Shown in pieces: positions 22,682 through 35,269 of a stretch of 64,000 nt of DNA. This DNA comes from Zygaena filipendulae (Eukaryota > Arthropoda > Insecta > Lepidoptera > Zygaenidae). Positions within the stretch are counted from its first letter, which is position 1, and every line of letters begins with the position of its first letter. Below the pieces are notes generated by a model. It saw only the letters and a list, made by a program, of their open reading frames with translations, had not been told where the DNA came from and made no database searches. Position numbers and translations under genes: made by a program. The stretch is taken from contig OU015653.1 of assembly GCA_907165275.2 (NCBI GenBank), positions 2,200,001 through 2,264,000 on the forward strand. The letters run 5' to 3'.

Positions 22682-22857
22682 TTGTTTGAGAGTAGCTTTT
22701 TGGGAAAATAGTTTACTTTTAGTATTCTTTGACGATATAGAAGCGAGATTTCACATAATTAATTGTACCGTGTGTCACTTAGAACAAAATACATGTGCAT
22801 ACAAAACTAGGAATTTAAAAAAAATGTGTCGGTTTATGTGCCTTACGCCCAGGGGGC

Positions 22858-23099
22858 TGAATCCTTATTCACTATGACCAACACAACAATCTTTGCCCAT
22901 CACGCGCGTCCCAAAAACACAATGCCAAACGCTCCAGGTGCCAAAATATTACATAAGTAGTAGTTACTAATATTTTGTATGTCATAAGGACGATAAATGT
23001 ATTTTTTGAAGTGAAACTTCTTTGAGCACGAGCGGAAAGACATTTTTTGTGGTGCGTTATCGTAACGCGACTTGTTATGGTCATAGTGAATAAGGGTCC
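22858..23099. mobile_element. MITE of the CTTATTCACTATGACC family
   Basis: The left end CCTTATTCACTATGACC and the right end GGTCATAGTGAATAAGGGTCC are inverted repeats of about 20 bp. The inner GCGCGTCCCAAAAACACAAT block recurs in 52000-52214 (inverted, GTTTTTGGGACGCGCG) and 57006-57180. The 175-codon minus-strand frame across it is a by-product. Confidence 0.8.
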
Positions 23100-23332
23100 A
23101 GTATTGATCGTGGTTCGTGTCAAATACGAGGTTGCCGCTAACTCGCCACTCGCCAGACGCGCTGTCACGTCGGGGCGAATGGCACACCAATCGACAACCC
23201 GAAACAATATCGTTACAAAGTTGACCGTATTCGAATTGTTGAAAGACATCTTGATAAGCACGTGAGCCCGATTTCTTTTTCTTCTTTGTAAATAATACAT
23301 AGGTGCAGAGTCATAAATGCGAAAAAAAAATA

Positions 23333-23392
23333 ATAATACGGGAGAATAAGAGAACGGGAGAATACGGGATAATACGGGAGAATACGTGACGG
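23333..23392. repeat. Degenerate (GGGAGAATAC)n tandem repeat
   Basis: Five to six units of about 10 bp: CGGGAGAATAAGAGAACGGG, then AGAATACGGGATAATACGGG and AGAATAC. Confidence 0.75.
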
Positions 23393-23399
23393 ACTGCAT

Positions 23400-24960
23400 T
23401 ATAACTTTATATTAAGTAACGTCGAATTATTGAATGTAAAGTTTCATAAATTTACTCACTTTTTTACAAAATATTATTGCCGTAATTTTGGTTTCGTGTA
23501 AACACTAAACGCGCAGTGCTGCATGGATTTGCATGAAACTTAAATAAGTAAATGTTTAAAGTTGTCATAATATAGTCAGTCGCATTAGGTTTGCCTGTAA
23601 GGACATTATGATTATTTTTGAAATACTAAATTAAAAAAAAATCTTTATTACAGTAAATCCTCTTGGATCTCCAAGGAACCCCTTACCGTTTTTTTTTTCT
23701 TCTTTTACGATACGATTTACAGGTACTTATAAATAAAATAAATAAATATTGACACTGCCTGGAGCCGTCGCCGTTGGTCCGAAACTGTCGATGCGATGTC
23801 GAGCCGGCAGCACTACAGGCAGCATTGGACTAATTAAACACCGGACGCACACTTCCTCTTCTAATTCAAATCGCCTCTGCCCTTGTCGTACAGTTACGTC
23901 GCGTCGCGTCGCTCCCATGGTCCAAAAATTATTAAAAAAAAAAAAGAAAAACAAATTTAATGACATCGCGCGGCGTCACTCGGTTTTGATAAGGTTATTT
24001 CGCGATTTCGAACTATCGAAACGTGGAAATACAAATGGGATTATATTAGTTACTGGCTCTGTAATAAGGCCACCACTTCCTTCACTTCGTTATCCAAGAA
24101 TTCAAAGTGCATATAATTAATTTGAACTTTTCTCGCTTTTAAAACAGAATATATTATAATAGTGTATAGTTATCACTGTTAAAAAACCGTAACACACTTT
24201 ACATATAGATATAAGGTTTTTAATGATAATTATAAGATTTTGAATCAGATAAGTCTTAAATATGTATATCTAATTATTTATTTCTTAATAAATAGTGAAA
24301 GAGATCCATTAATAATACTGTTCAAGATAAGTTAAGAACTCAATATACATTTCCAAAATTTAAAGTAAACTTGAAAGAATGCATTAAAAAATGTAGGTAC
24401 GCTTAAAACTACAAAAAAATCTCACCAGCCGTTATTATTAACTACGTAAAATCAATCTGCGTGTTAGTTTATAGTTATCATAGTAATTTATACGAATGAA
24501 GTGCTTGATTTACTGGATGGTTAAATGACGGTACAGGTAGCTTTAGTAGTTAAAACGTTTTCTCATACGAGCACATTATAGTTAGAGATATGTTAAAGGT
24601 TTTTAAGACATGTTAGATTGTCGTTTATTACAGTTTCTGTACTCAATACCAGATAGGTAGGTACTACTTGTTCCACTTGTAGGCACGGCAAAATTGTATT
24701 GGATATTTTATTTAGAACTCAGAACATTGTTCATTAAAGAAATATATGCAAATGTAATTTAAATCTTTGCTAATCTATATGTAAATAGACTTCATTCAGC
24801 CGTTTCTCTATCTTTGTCGTGAATACTATTTGTACGGTCGTGATTAATTATGTAAAAGTACCGGTTAGCCGCAACCTTGGCTTCTAGGTTACTTCGGGAT
24901 ACCTACATTAAAAGCAAGCTACTACGTATATTTACTTACGTATTTCGCACCTAATTAGCT
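23400..24960. other. No gene seen
   Basis: AT-rich, with a CpG-richer patch near 23755-23920 crossed by open frames on both strands and without coding support. Probable jing intron. Confidence 0.4.
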
Positions 24961-24967
24961 TATATAC

Positions 24968-25065
24968 AAGTAGCTGTTCCCCGCGGTTTCACCGGCTTTA
25001 ATTTTGGAGTTCCCTCGGAAATTCCGATATATAAAGTACCTGTACAGAAAAGGACATAGGGTAAT
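24968..25065 (-). mobile_element. Helitron-like 3' end fragment
   Basis: GTAGCTGTTCCCCGCGGTTTCACCGGC followed by TTTTGGAGTTCCCTCGGAAATTCCG. The remainder is lost. Confidence 0.55.
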
Positions 25066-25127
25066 TTAGATAAATTGATTAAAACCGCCATTTGCGATTT
25101 AAACTTTGCTGATAAAGAAAAACAGAT

Positions 25128-25176
25128 CTTACCACATAATGCAAGTTAAATCTTACCACATAATGCAAGTTAAGTA
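25128..25176. repeat. Tandem duplication of a 23-bp unit
   Basis: TCTTACCACATAATGCAAGT plus TAA occurs twice in succession. Confidence 0.8.
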
Positions 25177-25179
25177 TCC

Positions 25180-25899
25180 ATTGTGAATAATATGTTAATG
25201 CAAAGTTATTAGTTTCTTTGTGTCGCATATCCACGACTCGGCGAGGTCAGTCCGTTTGTCGTCACGTCACGTAACGCAAGGTCGGCGCAATCGATCGTTT
25301 GCAAATGCCCTTTATGCAAGTTTCGAACCTTACCATTGCAACTCGCCTGTTAGCTTACAATTTTAATCCCTAATAATAGTAACTGTGACAGTTTTAAAGT
25401 TTATTAAATATGCCTACTGCTTGCTCACACCTACCTTTTTAGCTTGCAACTGCTTCAGATAAAGTTAGATTTATTGTATTTTCTCTTGGAATAACTTAAA
25501 CGTCGCTTGTTGTAGTCAATTCCGATGATTAATTATTGTTGCGATAACTCGATCGAGAATTCACTTTCGAGTTTCTAGTTAATTACGAGCCGACAGTAGC
25601 ACTCTTCCGCGTTGCAATGAATAATTCTATTCAATAGTTTACCTAAGTCCTAGATTTTAATGCCAAGACTCGGCGTTATGATGCATGAGCTGATTCATTA
25701 CCCACTGGCCAGATGTGTTTATATCACACAAATGCACTTGACATAGATTAAAGACAAAGGATTGATGCGTTATGTTTTGCTTGCAATGCAATGTTTTATG
25801 TTACAATGGCTCGACTATTGAATGTTAAATGTTCCAAGGAAATTCTTTTTCCACATTCTATCCAATGCATCCATACAAATACTTACGAAAGTTACTCTC
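25180..25899. other. No gene seen
   Basis: AT-rich probable intron without recognisable exon or repeat. Confidence 0.4.
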
Positions 25900-26057
25900 T
25901 CTGTGTACGCTTTCACCTCTGAACGGCTCAACCGATAATCATATATTTTGCATGCAAATTGTCAGGGGTACAGAGAACGTAGGGTACCTACTTTTTATCC
26001 AGGAATTCCCGCGGAATCTCTGAAATTAACGTAGGAACAAACCGCGGGGAACAGCTA
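25900..26057 (+). mobile_element. Helitron-like element, 5' truncated
   Basis: Starts in GTACGCTTTCACCTCTGAACGG, continues through GCATGCAAATTGTCAGGGGTACAGAG and a CCCGCGGAATCTC block, and ends GGGGAACAGCTAA (CTAA terminus, followed by T). Confidence 0.65.
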
Positions 26058-26317
26058 ATATAAATTAAACGTGAGTCTTCAGAAAACAAAATTCTAATTT
26101 TCCTAAATAAATCTTCACTCATAGTGTTTTTTTTTTGTGTTAGTCACTGTTACGCTTCGTCAACCAATATTTAAATGGGATTCTAATCGTCTCCATTTAA
26201 AATTAAGTAGGTACCTACCTAGTTTAAAATTTGTTTTTACAAAAAATTACAAATTATACTATTGAAAATTCGGATTCGATCTCAGCAATGTTTGCCGAGA
26301 ATTTAAGGTATTATTAA

Positions 26318-26489
26318 AGCGTGCACCAGACTGTTGTAAACAAGCCCCAAACCGAAGTTTTCAACAGCGGCTTAAAACAGTGCGGACGGTAGTTTGCAAC
26401 GAATTACAGGCGACCGACGGTAGTTTTAAACCAGCCTCCTGCCAAGATCACCTTGTGGGGAGGCTTGTTTACAACAGTCTGGTACACGT
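26318..26489. mobile_element. MITE flanked by TTAA
   Basis: About 29-bp inverted ends: AGCGTGCACCAGACTGTTGT at the left and, inverted, ACGTGTACCAGACTGTTGT at the right. Each end is bordered by TTAA (26314-26317 and 26490-26493). TTAA is the target duplication of piggyBac-type transposases, but the termini lack the usual CCC start, so the superfamily is open. No coding capacity. Confidence 0.75.
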
Positions 26490-26499
26490 TTAACTTTAG

Positions 26500-28260
26500 A
26501 GTAGAGAACGATAGAATCCGACTGGTTTGTATTTCCAACTTAAGTAAAGGTTGTTAAACTGTTCGTAAGTATACAAAATATACAAATAGATCCTGATATG
26601 GGCTTGAAATATGACGATATGGACATGGAATGACATCGCAAAGTTATCGCATTGGTTAAGTGCAACGCCCTAATGGTTTTGCAATACTTATGTATGTATC
26701 TATACACTAGATTAGCGCCCGTACGCTTTTTGCGACAGATATTTTATCGTATTGATCCATTTCATCACGCTAACATGAGACCCTATTATTATAGATACTT
26801 TTAGTATATAGAGCGTGTGTAATGCTGAAGTAAAAATATGAATCCAAATATTTAAAGTTGAAAATTTATATCTAACTGACGATCGCTGCACGTGCACAAT
26901 CCCAACCGCTCGGCTGCTCTACGGAAAAACAAAGCTACGGTATTTTTTTATATTAGGTTTTTTAAATTTGTTTTAGTCTTAGATAAATGAAAATTAAGAA
27001 AATCGTTGGAAGGGGTGTTTTAAATAAAGCGATCTCCGGTTTTTTGCTCCTCCTTTAAAATTTATTCAGCTGCAATTACCTACTTTGTTTTACCGTATGG
27101 CAGTCGCGCTGCCGAGTCATTTTATCTTATTTATCGTTCATAATTCGGCATTTATTTATTTATTTATTCTTTCTTTCGAAATAGGTACAAATTGCATTGA
27201 CATATTTATACCTATTTTGAAAGAGTTTCCGAGAGAATCCCGAGGTACCGCGAGTGCAAAACTGCGACGAATTTAGTACGCTCGCTAGTATACGGTATAA
27301 AAGTGCAATATTGATACTGGATTGCTAAATGACGATCAAAAGTGTGTAAAGATAAAAAAATAATATAGCTATCATAATGTTAATTACAGTTATATAAACT
27401 TGTCAAGGTCAAAACTAATCAGCTGATGGGGGTCAACGAACTCTCGCCAAAGTGATTAACCTTGTGCAGTTTATTATACTCAATCGTTACCTACTCGCCT
27501 CAGTGTCAATATTGAAATTACGCATTTGAATGACGCCTTTTACAGTAGGTGGTTATTATTTGTCCCAATTGTTTATTTTTTTGTTGTCAGACACCTACAT
27601 GTTATTTTTACCTATTATACAGTATACACGTTGACTACAGTAATGATCAAGGGAACGATTTGAGAACGATGCGATGCCAAAGCCAATACGAAACTCCTCA
27701 CAAAACACCGAGTAAGTCTGGCGCGAGATAGGCGCAGTCGATAACTCGTGTCTAAAACAGTTTCACCCGTCGGATATTAACCGAAGCGGCTCCGCGGTGT
27801 GAGACAAAGCGTGCTTTGTCGATGGGCGCGTTTCCTGCCCAGACGTGGGCGCGGGCGCGGGCGGAACCAGCCAGTGCAACGTCTTTATTTGATGCACCAT
27901 CGTCGGACGAATGCAAACGTTGCCTTGTCCGATGAGTTACGCAAATTACAACCTTATACGCATTTAACCGGCAGTCCAAAATATAAGTAATGCAAACGAG
28001 GCGATAGGTAATAAAAAAGTTAGGAATAAATTCGAGCGCTGAGTTTTCGCAATAAGTGTTTTGAATTTCCGAGTTTGTTCGCTGTTGAGTTGTGGATGTG
28101 ATAACTTGATACAGTCACAAGCTAGGTCACAAATTGTGGTTTTTGGTAGGTACACTTACTGGAACTGTTCATTACCATTTTTAGAATTAAAATATAAATA
28201 ATAAATTACAATTTTGGAACTTGTTTGTTTTATATTTTAATTGTAATCCTTAGGTAGTAT
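26500..28260. other. No gene seen; CpG-richer patch at 27720-27990
   Basis: Mostly AT-rich. Bases 27720-27990 are unique-looking and CpG-rich (GGGCGCGGGCGCGGGCGG near 27850), with open frames on both strands and no recognisable protein. This could be regulatory DNA in the jing intron. Confidence 0.35.
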
Positions 28261-28261
28261 G

Positions 28262-28395
28262 CAAAATTTGATGTCGTTTCTTCCTCGTTAATTTCGGAGT
28301 TCCCGTGGAAATCCCGAGATAAAAAGTAAGCCTATGTTTAGCCGTGAAAGCGTAACAAACAAATTCACTTTCGCATTTATAATATTAGTAAGCAT
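28262..28395 (-). mobile_element. Helitron-like fragment, 5' end intact
   Basis: TTAATTTCGGAGTTCCCGTGG, a GATAAAAAGTA block, GCCGTGAAAGCGTAACAAAC and CGCATTTATAATATTAGTAA in family order. The CTAG end is lost. Confidence 0.6.
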
Positions 28396-28399
28396 TCTG

Positions 28400-29219
28400 C
28401 GTTATAAAAAAGTAAAATTATGAGGAGAGTGAAGTTATTGGCAATATTGTACCATTTATTGTACCATATTCTTCCAGATAAGTTATTCTGTAACTTTCAG
28501 TTCAACAGAATATTGATAAATGCCGAATAAGTTCGTTCCTGTAAGTGCAGTAAAAACACAAAAGATATCAGTTTGTTATCACGTTTGTAAACAACGTTAT
28601 TCTACGAAGGTGTCGATTTGAACAGCCCTTGCGTTAGGTTCGACAAACGTTGCGGCTTGTGAAATACTGAATTTCACTGATAGGGACTTTGAAGCTTTCA
28701 GAACTTCAAACTGTTTATCGGTTGACTATAACTATGATAGAGAATTACGACTGAAACTATTCGCCTCTTGTCGGATATTAACCGCCACTTTAGTTTCTAG
28801 TACTCATAGCATTCCGGACAAATCTCTGTGATTTTTGGTTTGCTGTTTTGTAATGTATATTTGTGAACATTTTAAATAAATAAATAAAAAAAAGTTGAAT
28901 AGGAAATTAGATTTCTGAAAGCTTGCCTATGTGCAATGCATTTAATATCGTCAGGCGGGAACAATATTCCTTGGTTTATAGTATCTACATATACAGTTGT
29001 GAAGAATTTAAGAACTTGCTTTTGTTCTCTAAGGTCTTAAGAATCTATGCAATCCGGTTCGAAGGACCAACGCCATTATCATACAATAGCTACACTAAAG
29101 TCATAGAGACATTGCACCCATGCAAATTGCGAGAGCTTTTATAATTTTTTATACATAAAAGGTTTATGAAGAAACGTGATTCGTAAGAAATACGATAATG
29201 AAATGAATTCGAACAGATT
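28400..29219. other. No gene seen
   Basis: AT-rich probable intron. No exon or repeat family recognised. Confidence 0.4.
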
Positions 29220-29830
29220 TTTATCGACTTTTGGGCAAAACCGTAACAGGGGATGCCGAAAATCTATCTAAGTAATAAAAATAGAGCCTTAACTTCCCGA
29301 AAACAAAGACTACAATCATAACACACGATGGCATCCTTGTAACGCGACGTAATGAACCGCGAGGTTGTCGCCTCGCCACGGGCGAATTACTCAATCCCAT
29401 GAATATAAAAAGCGCGTAAATAAATAGCAGATGCGCGAAAAACTCACCCCGCCATAACCGAGAAAGACACTTAGCATAATAATCGCGGGGGTGGGGCTCG
29501 CCGGCGAGGGGGCGAGAGGGAGCCGGGAGCCGCATAGTAAAAATGTATGGGGTGCTGCCCCCCTCCCCTCCCCCCTGTCGCGCTCCGTGACACGATTCTC
29601 ACGCGAGCCGACTTCCTTTCAACTGTGTAATGAATGAGTAACGGCGTAAACTCGACTCTAGTGACATAATAATACCGATGACGGAGAGACAATGTAGCGA
29701 GGCGGCGTATAGCGCGCCATTGAAATGGGAACCAGTCGAGAGTGTTGGAAAGTCGTCGCCGAGTACTTTCGCATTCGATATCAATGTTATGGTCGGTTAC
29801 AATCGAGATGAATATGAACGTGAACTAAAC
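29220..29830. promoter_or_regulatory. Unique GC-richer stretch; candidate regulatory DNA
   Basis: Free of the repeat families seen elsewhere, with a GC-rich core at 29485-29595 (GGCGAGGGGGCGAGAGGG and C-rich runs). Frames on the minus strand (for example 29221-29535) lack any recognisable domain. It could be an intronic enhancer or an alternative promoter. Only composition supports this. Confidence 0.2.
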
Positions 29831-32160
29831 ACACTAGAAGTTTAAATTTACCTACCTAACAGTTGCTGCCAACCCGTGGTAAAATCGCACGGGAAATCGA
29901 TTTTCGTCGATATATTTTCTACAGTACTACCGGAGAAGAAATATCCCTTAAAATAATATCTGATCTTGCCCTGTATGAAGAATGCCTTGCACTGAAAACA
30001 TGAGCTAAACTAATATAAGTAAAACTGTTTGCACAATGTTGAATCTGTTGAAAAACATGTTGGCCTGAAAACAAAACATTTACTTAATAACCGAAAAAAC
30101 TGTCAAAACGAAACATAACATTATGTCTTTACTGTTTTATTATTTTGCAGTTTCACATAGGTACTGCCTATTTTTGGGTTTTACTTTTAGTAGATACATA
30201 TGCTACGCTCTATTTTCTACAAATATGTTTAAAAGACAGGTAATCTATTAGCTTAAATGTTAAATGACACAGTTGACAACAGTACATCCAATGGGAAATT
30301 GTAATTGATTACAAGTAGGTATTCACTTATTTGATCTTAGGTTTCTTCCGTGGGCTTGCCTATCAGGTTGATAAAAGGAATCTCCCGGCGCGGCGGGAAA
30401 GTTCCGCCTTTATTCATAACAAGATGGTTTTTTAACATAACAATTTTAGTATGAGAATATAAAAAATTAAAAAAACAAACAATCGTCATTTGGATCTAAA
30501 AAACCTTTCTAATAACTTAATCGAGTACCGACAGCACAGTGGGGCACATGTGCGCGCCGCGGGGCATCGCGGCCATGACAAAACCCTCGGCGAAATTTTG
30601 ACATGGATTTAAATCCCCCAGTGGCCGGCGGGACTCCCTGCACGATGATCAATTTCCAACGCTAAATGTAATAATATTCCGTTTTGCGAACCCCACAAAG
30701 AATGCAAAGTTTCCGAGTGGAAACTTTAATTGGAAATTATTTTTGAAGCATTGTTTGATTTTTGTTTATTTACTAGGGTTTCTTTCACATCGACCTGTTG
30801 CTCTGATATTTTTTTATGTAAATTTTTTATATAAATTGTTTTATCAGTATATTTATTGAAATGTTTTATTGATTTATGCTACATTGTTAGTTTTATACTA
30901 ATGATATCATTATGTATTATTATGTCGACGTCTCGAATTCTGCAGTTTTAAATCGACTTTATAAAGGAAGTTATCAAACTTCAACCTTCGTGATATTATC
31001 TTTTTTTATCAAGTTTTATTATTATTTTTGCAGGGTTTTCAGAATGATCTCATAATATTTGGTTAAGATCTGATGAAAGTTTTTAATCCTGTTTGTGAGT
31101 GTGCGGGCGTGTTTTTACTTCTTGTGACTAAAGTCTGAGGAAATAAGTCTTGTAAGCATTGTTATAATATCTAAACTTTTTCCCTAGTAGGTATTTAGCG
31201 AAATCATTTTATTAGTCTGGGGGTCATTTACATGCTTTTGTATTAGAAATGTTTCAAGAGCAATTTTATTCGCCAGTTAAAGTTTGTCGATTGAAAAATA
31301 GTCCCTAAGTAATTTCAGTATGTTCCGTAGTCGGTTATTAAAGCGCAACAAAATCTTTCATCACTGTACGCACAGGGGGGTGGTTGTAATCAAAGCGTCC
31401 CCGTTGCACACAGGTCCGCTGCGAGCGCGGCATGTGCGCGTGACGTATCATTTGCGCTTTTGTACGCCCACTCATTATGCCGCACACCGTGGCACATACG
31501 AACCACTGTGCATTAGGGCGGTCTACTCTGATTGGATTAGTGAAAAAAGTTGTCGAAAAGTTTAACTACGTTTTTATTCAGCTAATTTAATTTAAACTAC
31601 ACAATGCACCATATGCAAATATACGTTGAGGTAGACGTTTCGAATTTCAACGCACATTTACAATCCTTAGTGGTTCTGTGTCACATGTAAAATAACACTT
31701 GAAAACATAACTACAACAACAAAATTATACGTCCTAATTTTTGGAAGTCTGTTAAAAATGGGATATACCATATCTATCGATGTTTTTATTTACTAGGTAT
31801 ACATAAAATTTGCAAATTTGTGACATTCTAACACGAAGATAATAATTTATTTATTGTTTTGAAAACATTTATTATTTATACTTTTTCCTTCACATAATAT
31901 GTACAGATAACATTATCTTTATTTACATTTCTAGCCGCTATCATAAGATTAAGTAAATATGAAAGTAAAATTATGAGATATCGAAGTTATTCTGGTTTCA
32001 TAACAAAATTGGCTGTACGCACGCCATCTATCCAACGAATAGAAACTACAATAATGTCACGGTCCGGAACACAGGAATTGCTATCTCAACCCCGAGTGGA
32101 GTAGGTTCAAAATTCGAAACCGCAACTCTTTGTTTCCAAATCCAAACGAATGGGCAATCT
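29831..32160. other. No gene seen
   Basis: AT-rich probable intron, with small CpG-richer parts near 30385-30410, 30530-30650 and 31370-31450. No exon supported. Confidence 0.4.
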
Positions 32161-32164
32161 ATTT

Positions 32165-32410
32165 TTTTATTTTTTAGTCCGTCTTGTAAATTATTAAAAA
32201 ATATTGTACACGTTTTTTTATTCTTTTTTTACGTAATCAAAAAATAATGGCGATATATTGAGTTGAAATTTCGCGTGACGTCACGACCCCCTCACCCTAA
32301 ACTGTAATGCTCTTTATCTCTGTATATTTAGATTTATTTAAAAAAGCAAAAAATACGTGTATATAGTTTTTTTATTTTCTAACTGACGGACTAATTAGAA
32401 TTTTGATTTT
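32165..32410. repeat. Second copy of the CRE-containing dispersed repeat
   Basis: Matches 2040-2340, including ACGTAATCAAAAAATAA, GAAATTTCGCGTGACGTCAC and TTTTCTAACTGACGGACT. Relative to that copy it lacks the segment between the two CRE sites, so it carries one TGACGTCA. Confidence 0.65.
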
Positions 32411-32884
32411 CAAAAGTAGTCCACATCCCCATTGAGGCAGGAACCTACTCGGTCACATTTTTCGGAATCAATTAGCGAAACAATAGCCTACTCGATTGAT
32501 TACCGCTATCGAGTGTCATTACTACGTATTTGTGTCGCGCTCGCGTACTTTACCGAGAACGTGCAAATTAGCGATGTATCTACCTACACCAAATGTACGA
32601 TGTGCGGTCAGCGTGAAAAATATGTCAACACTACCTACTCGATAGCTAGTAATTTAATTTAGTAATAAAGTTCTACAACTGTCAAGTTAATTTATTGTTC
32701 CCATATTTATTTATACGTAAATACTATATTAAAATCGTGATTTTATGATTTATGTTTTTACTTTTTATCACTTAAACTACCTTGTTTAACTACACAGCGT
32801 TCTCCTTTTTCAGCAAAATTAAACATAAACAACTGCCTCTTGTTCATGTGCTTTTTGACTGATTGTCAGTTAATGAAACCGATA

Positions 32885-33035
32885 TCCTAATATTATAAAT
32901 GCGAAAGTGAGTTTGTTTGTTGGTTTGTTTTTGTTACGCTTTCACGCCTCAACGGCTCAGCGGATCCATCATGAAATTTTGAATACACGTTGTCAGTAAA
33001 GGACACAGGGTACTTTTTATCCATAATTTAAGGGA
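32885..33035 (+). mobile_element. Helitron-like element, 3' truncated
   Basis: Starts ATCCTAATATTATAAATGCG, with GTTACGCTTTCACGCCTCAACG, TGAAATTTTGAATACACGTTGTC and GGGTACTTTTTATCC. The GC-rich end is missing. Confidence 0.65.
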
Positions 33036-33039
33036 ACCT

Positions 33040-33467
33040 GGTCCCAATAATAATATAATTATTGAACTATTTCTTACTTGTCGACCGAAACCTTTAGGTA
33101 TACCCAAAATTTCTGCATTGCATCCAAAGCATTTCTGATTCTTATGAATGGTATGTAAATTTTCGTTGACAATGCATATTTTTAAATTAATTCACCGAAG
33201 TGAACATTTCGATGATTCCCAACACACTCAACACCGGAACTATGCATACAAATATAACACGTAATCTGATAAATTTAAAATGTAAATTTAATAAATAAAA
33301 CCGATAGCGGATGCGTCTCGTCGCATCGCGTCAGGTGTACGCGCTGGGGGACACGACGCGCGCTGGCGTCAACGCACACGTAGCGAAAACAATCACTAAC
33401 AAAGTATACATCATTGTCTACAAATGGTGGTCGCAACACGAGAGAAAGAGACAGATTTACACACGAC
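33040..33467. other. No gene seen
   Basis: AT-rich except for CGTCTCGTCGCATCGCG and a CpG-rich stretch near 33310-33380. No coding support. Confidence 0.4.
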
Positions 33468-33590
33468 TGCCTCCTTAGCCAAGTTGACTATTTGTAATCG
33501 TCCAATCAAAAGTTAAATTTTTCGTGACTACGTGACATGTCGATAAGTTCCTTAGTTTTCTATAGCGATAACAATTATATTAGGTATAAT
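33468..33590. mobile_element. MITE fragment (CTTAGCCAAGTT family)
   Basis: TGCCTCCTTAGCCAAGTTGAC at the left, then GTCCAATCAAAAGT, CTACGTGACATG and TTCCTTAGTTTTCTATAGCG. The right terminus is not seen. Confidence 0.55.
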
Positions 33591-33599
33591 ATGATTATA

Positions 33600-34254
33600 G
33601 TTGAACGTGACCTGTGTAACGTGAAGTGCGTTTAAGATTGCCTTAAAGGCACGCGCGCCTGAGTAAGAAACGTTGTTGGTCTTTAGATAATGATAAACCA
33701 ACTCTCGAAAGTTTACGTCAATAGTGTAGAATCGCGTGAAACTAAAATTTAAGCTATACCGTGATAAAATTTGATGTTCGTTTCCCGCCAGTCTGCGCTG
33801 CGCTTAAGTGACCGCACGCGTTAATTTGTCGAAGAGATACTATCTCACTGTGTCACTCTTCATGCCACGGTCAATTGTCGACTTTTTATTTTAATAATAT
33901 TAATTATTTCAAATTGTCCAACGTCCTGTCTTTTAAAAATCTAACCTTATATTAAAAAGAAAATTGTTGCTGAGTTTACAGGATCGAATACAAGTTCTAG
34001 ACTGTTGTCTGTATATTTGAACGCGTACCTATCACCCAAAATCGGCTGAATTCAGGTTTTCACAGTTGCCTTGCCTAATCAGAGTTTTAGTTATAATATT
34101 AGTGGATTCAAATCCAACCAAACAAACGAACATGAAAAGTGGAGTAAATTTAAAATTGAAAGCCTAGAGTAGGTAGGTACTTGTGTACATAAATAAGTTT
34201 CATTAAAACATATAATAAGTTCGAGTACCTAATAATACTCCTACTAATAGTAAA
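33600..34254. other. No gene seen
   Basis: AT-rich probable intron. Confidence 0.4.
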
Positions 34255-34470
34255 TATCTGGGCGACCGAGCTTCGCTCGTAGCGCCATTTGTTGTTAAGT
34301 AGAAAAACATTACCAAACACTCATTCCTCATTGTCTGAAAACAGGGACAAAACGACGTTTTCTAAAAATGAAACCTAGCTAGATCGATTTATCGCCCCCG
34401 AATCGTTGAAATCATTGAAACCGTCTCCGAGATATATACATATATCTACATATATACAAAAATTGCTCGT
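34255..34470. mobile_element. Second Helitron-like family, fragment
   Basis: ATATCTGGGCGACCGAGCTTCGCTCGTAGCG forms a GAGCTTCGCTC hairpin. GCCATTTGTTGTTAAGTAGAAAA, CCTAGCTAGATCGAT and AATTGCTCGTTTAAAG recur at 41005-41135. A related hairpin is at 21.85 kb. Confidence 0.5.
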
Positions 34471-34485
34471 TTAAAGATAGTAGAT

Positions 34486-34617
34486 AAAAATACCTAGTTG
34501 TATACGGAAATAACTTGTTATTATTTCTAGAAACTAGATACAAAAATACCTAGTTGTATACGAAAATAACTTGTTATTATTTCTAGAAACTAAATACAAA
34601 AAGTTCTCACATAAAGT
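34486..34617. repeat. Tandem duplication of a unit of about 67 bp
   Basis: AAAATACCTAGTTGTATACG through TTGTTATTATTTCTAGAAACTA occurs twice, back to back, with very few differences. Confidence 0.85.
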
Positions 34618-34619
34618 AA

Positions 34620-35269
34620 TAACAAAATAGTTCAACAACATTCAAATCATTTTGCCAAAAATAACATGCACTGATGTTCTTGTGTCTCGAAGTAATTATA
34701 CCGTAGCGTAGTAATAAAATCGTCATGTCAAATCTTAAAACATAGTATAATATTATCATCGTATATACAAATTAAAGAACTGTACAAATTAACGCACTTG
34801 GAATTTTCCTTCGGTAAACTTTTACTAAGCTATTATCTATTTACTTACTAAAATTATGTCTTGAGCGACAAAAGTAACACAAAATTACGTAGATCGTGGA
34901 TGCGACTAAAAGTTTCATAGTGTATATTGGTAATTACCGTGTGTCTGAAGACACGGTGGAGGCACAGGCATTTTGTAAACGGTGCCGCACGCGCTGTCGT
35001 CGCAAGTTGCTTCAATCTTTTTTTCTTATACTCTTTTATATTACATGCATTTAGCCAGTTACATATTAGTAATATCGCTGTACGGTTTCAAATTGCAAAC
35101 CATGGTGCTAGTTTGCAAAATCTAAAATCTCTTCGGGGACACCGAAGAAATCAGCCCGAAACTTCATAATATATCTTGTTGCGCGCATAAAAAACCGCCA
35201 CTGCGAATATTATGGTTCTATACTGTCGTCTATAAATCTACTTTCAAACAATGTTTTTTTTTTTTGTGT
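34620..35269. other. No gene seen
   Basis: AT-rich probable intron. Confidence 0.4.

Noticed and set aside
22872..23399. 175-codon minus-strand frame
   Set aside because: It lies largely over a MITE with inverted ends. The frame is a by-product.
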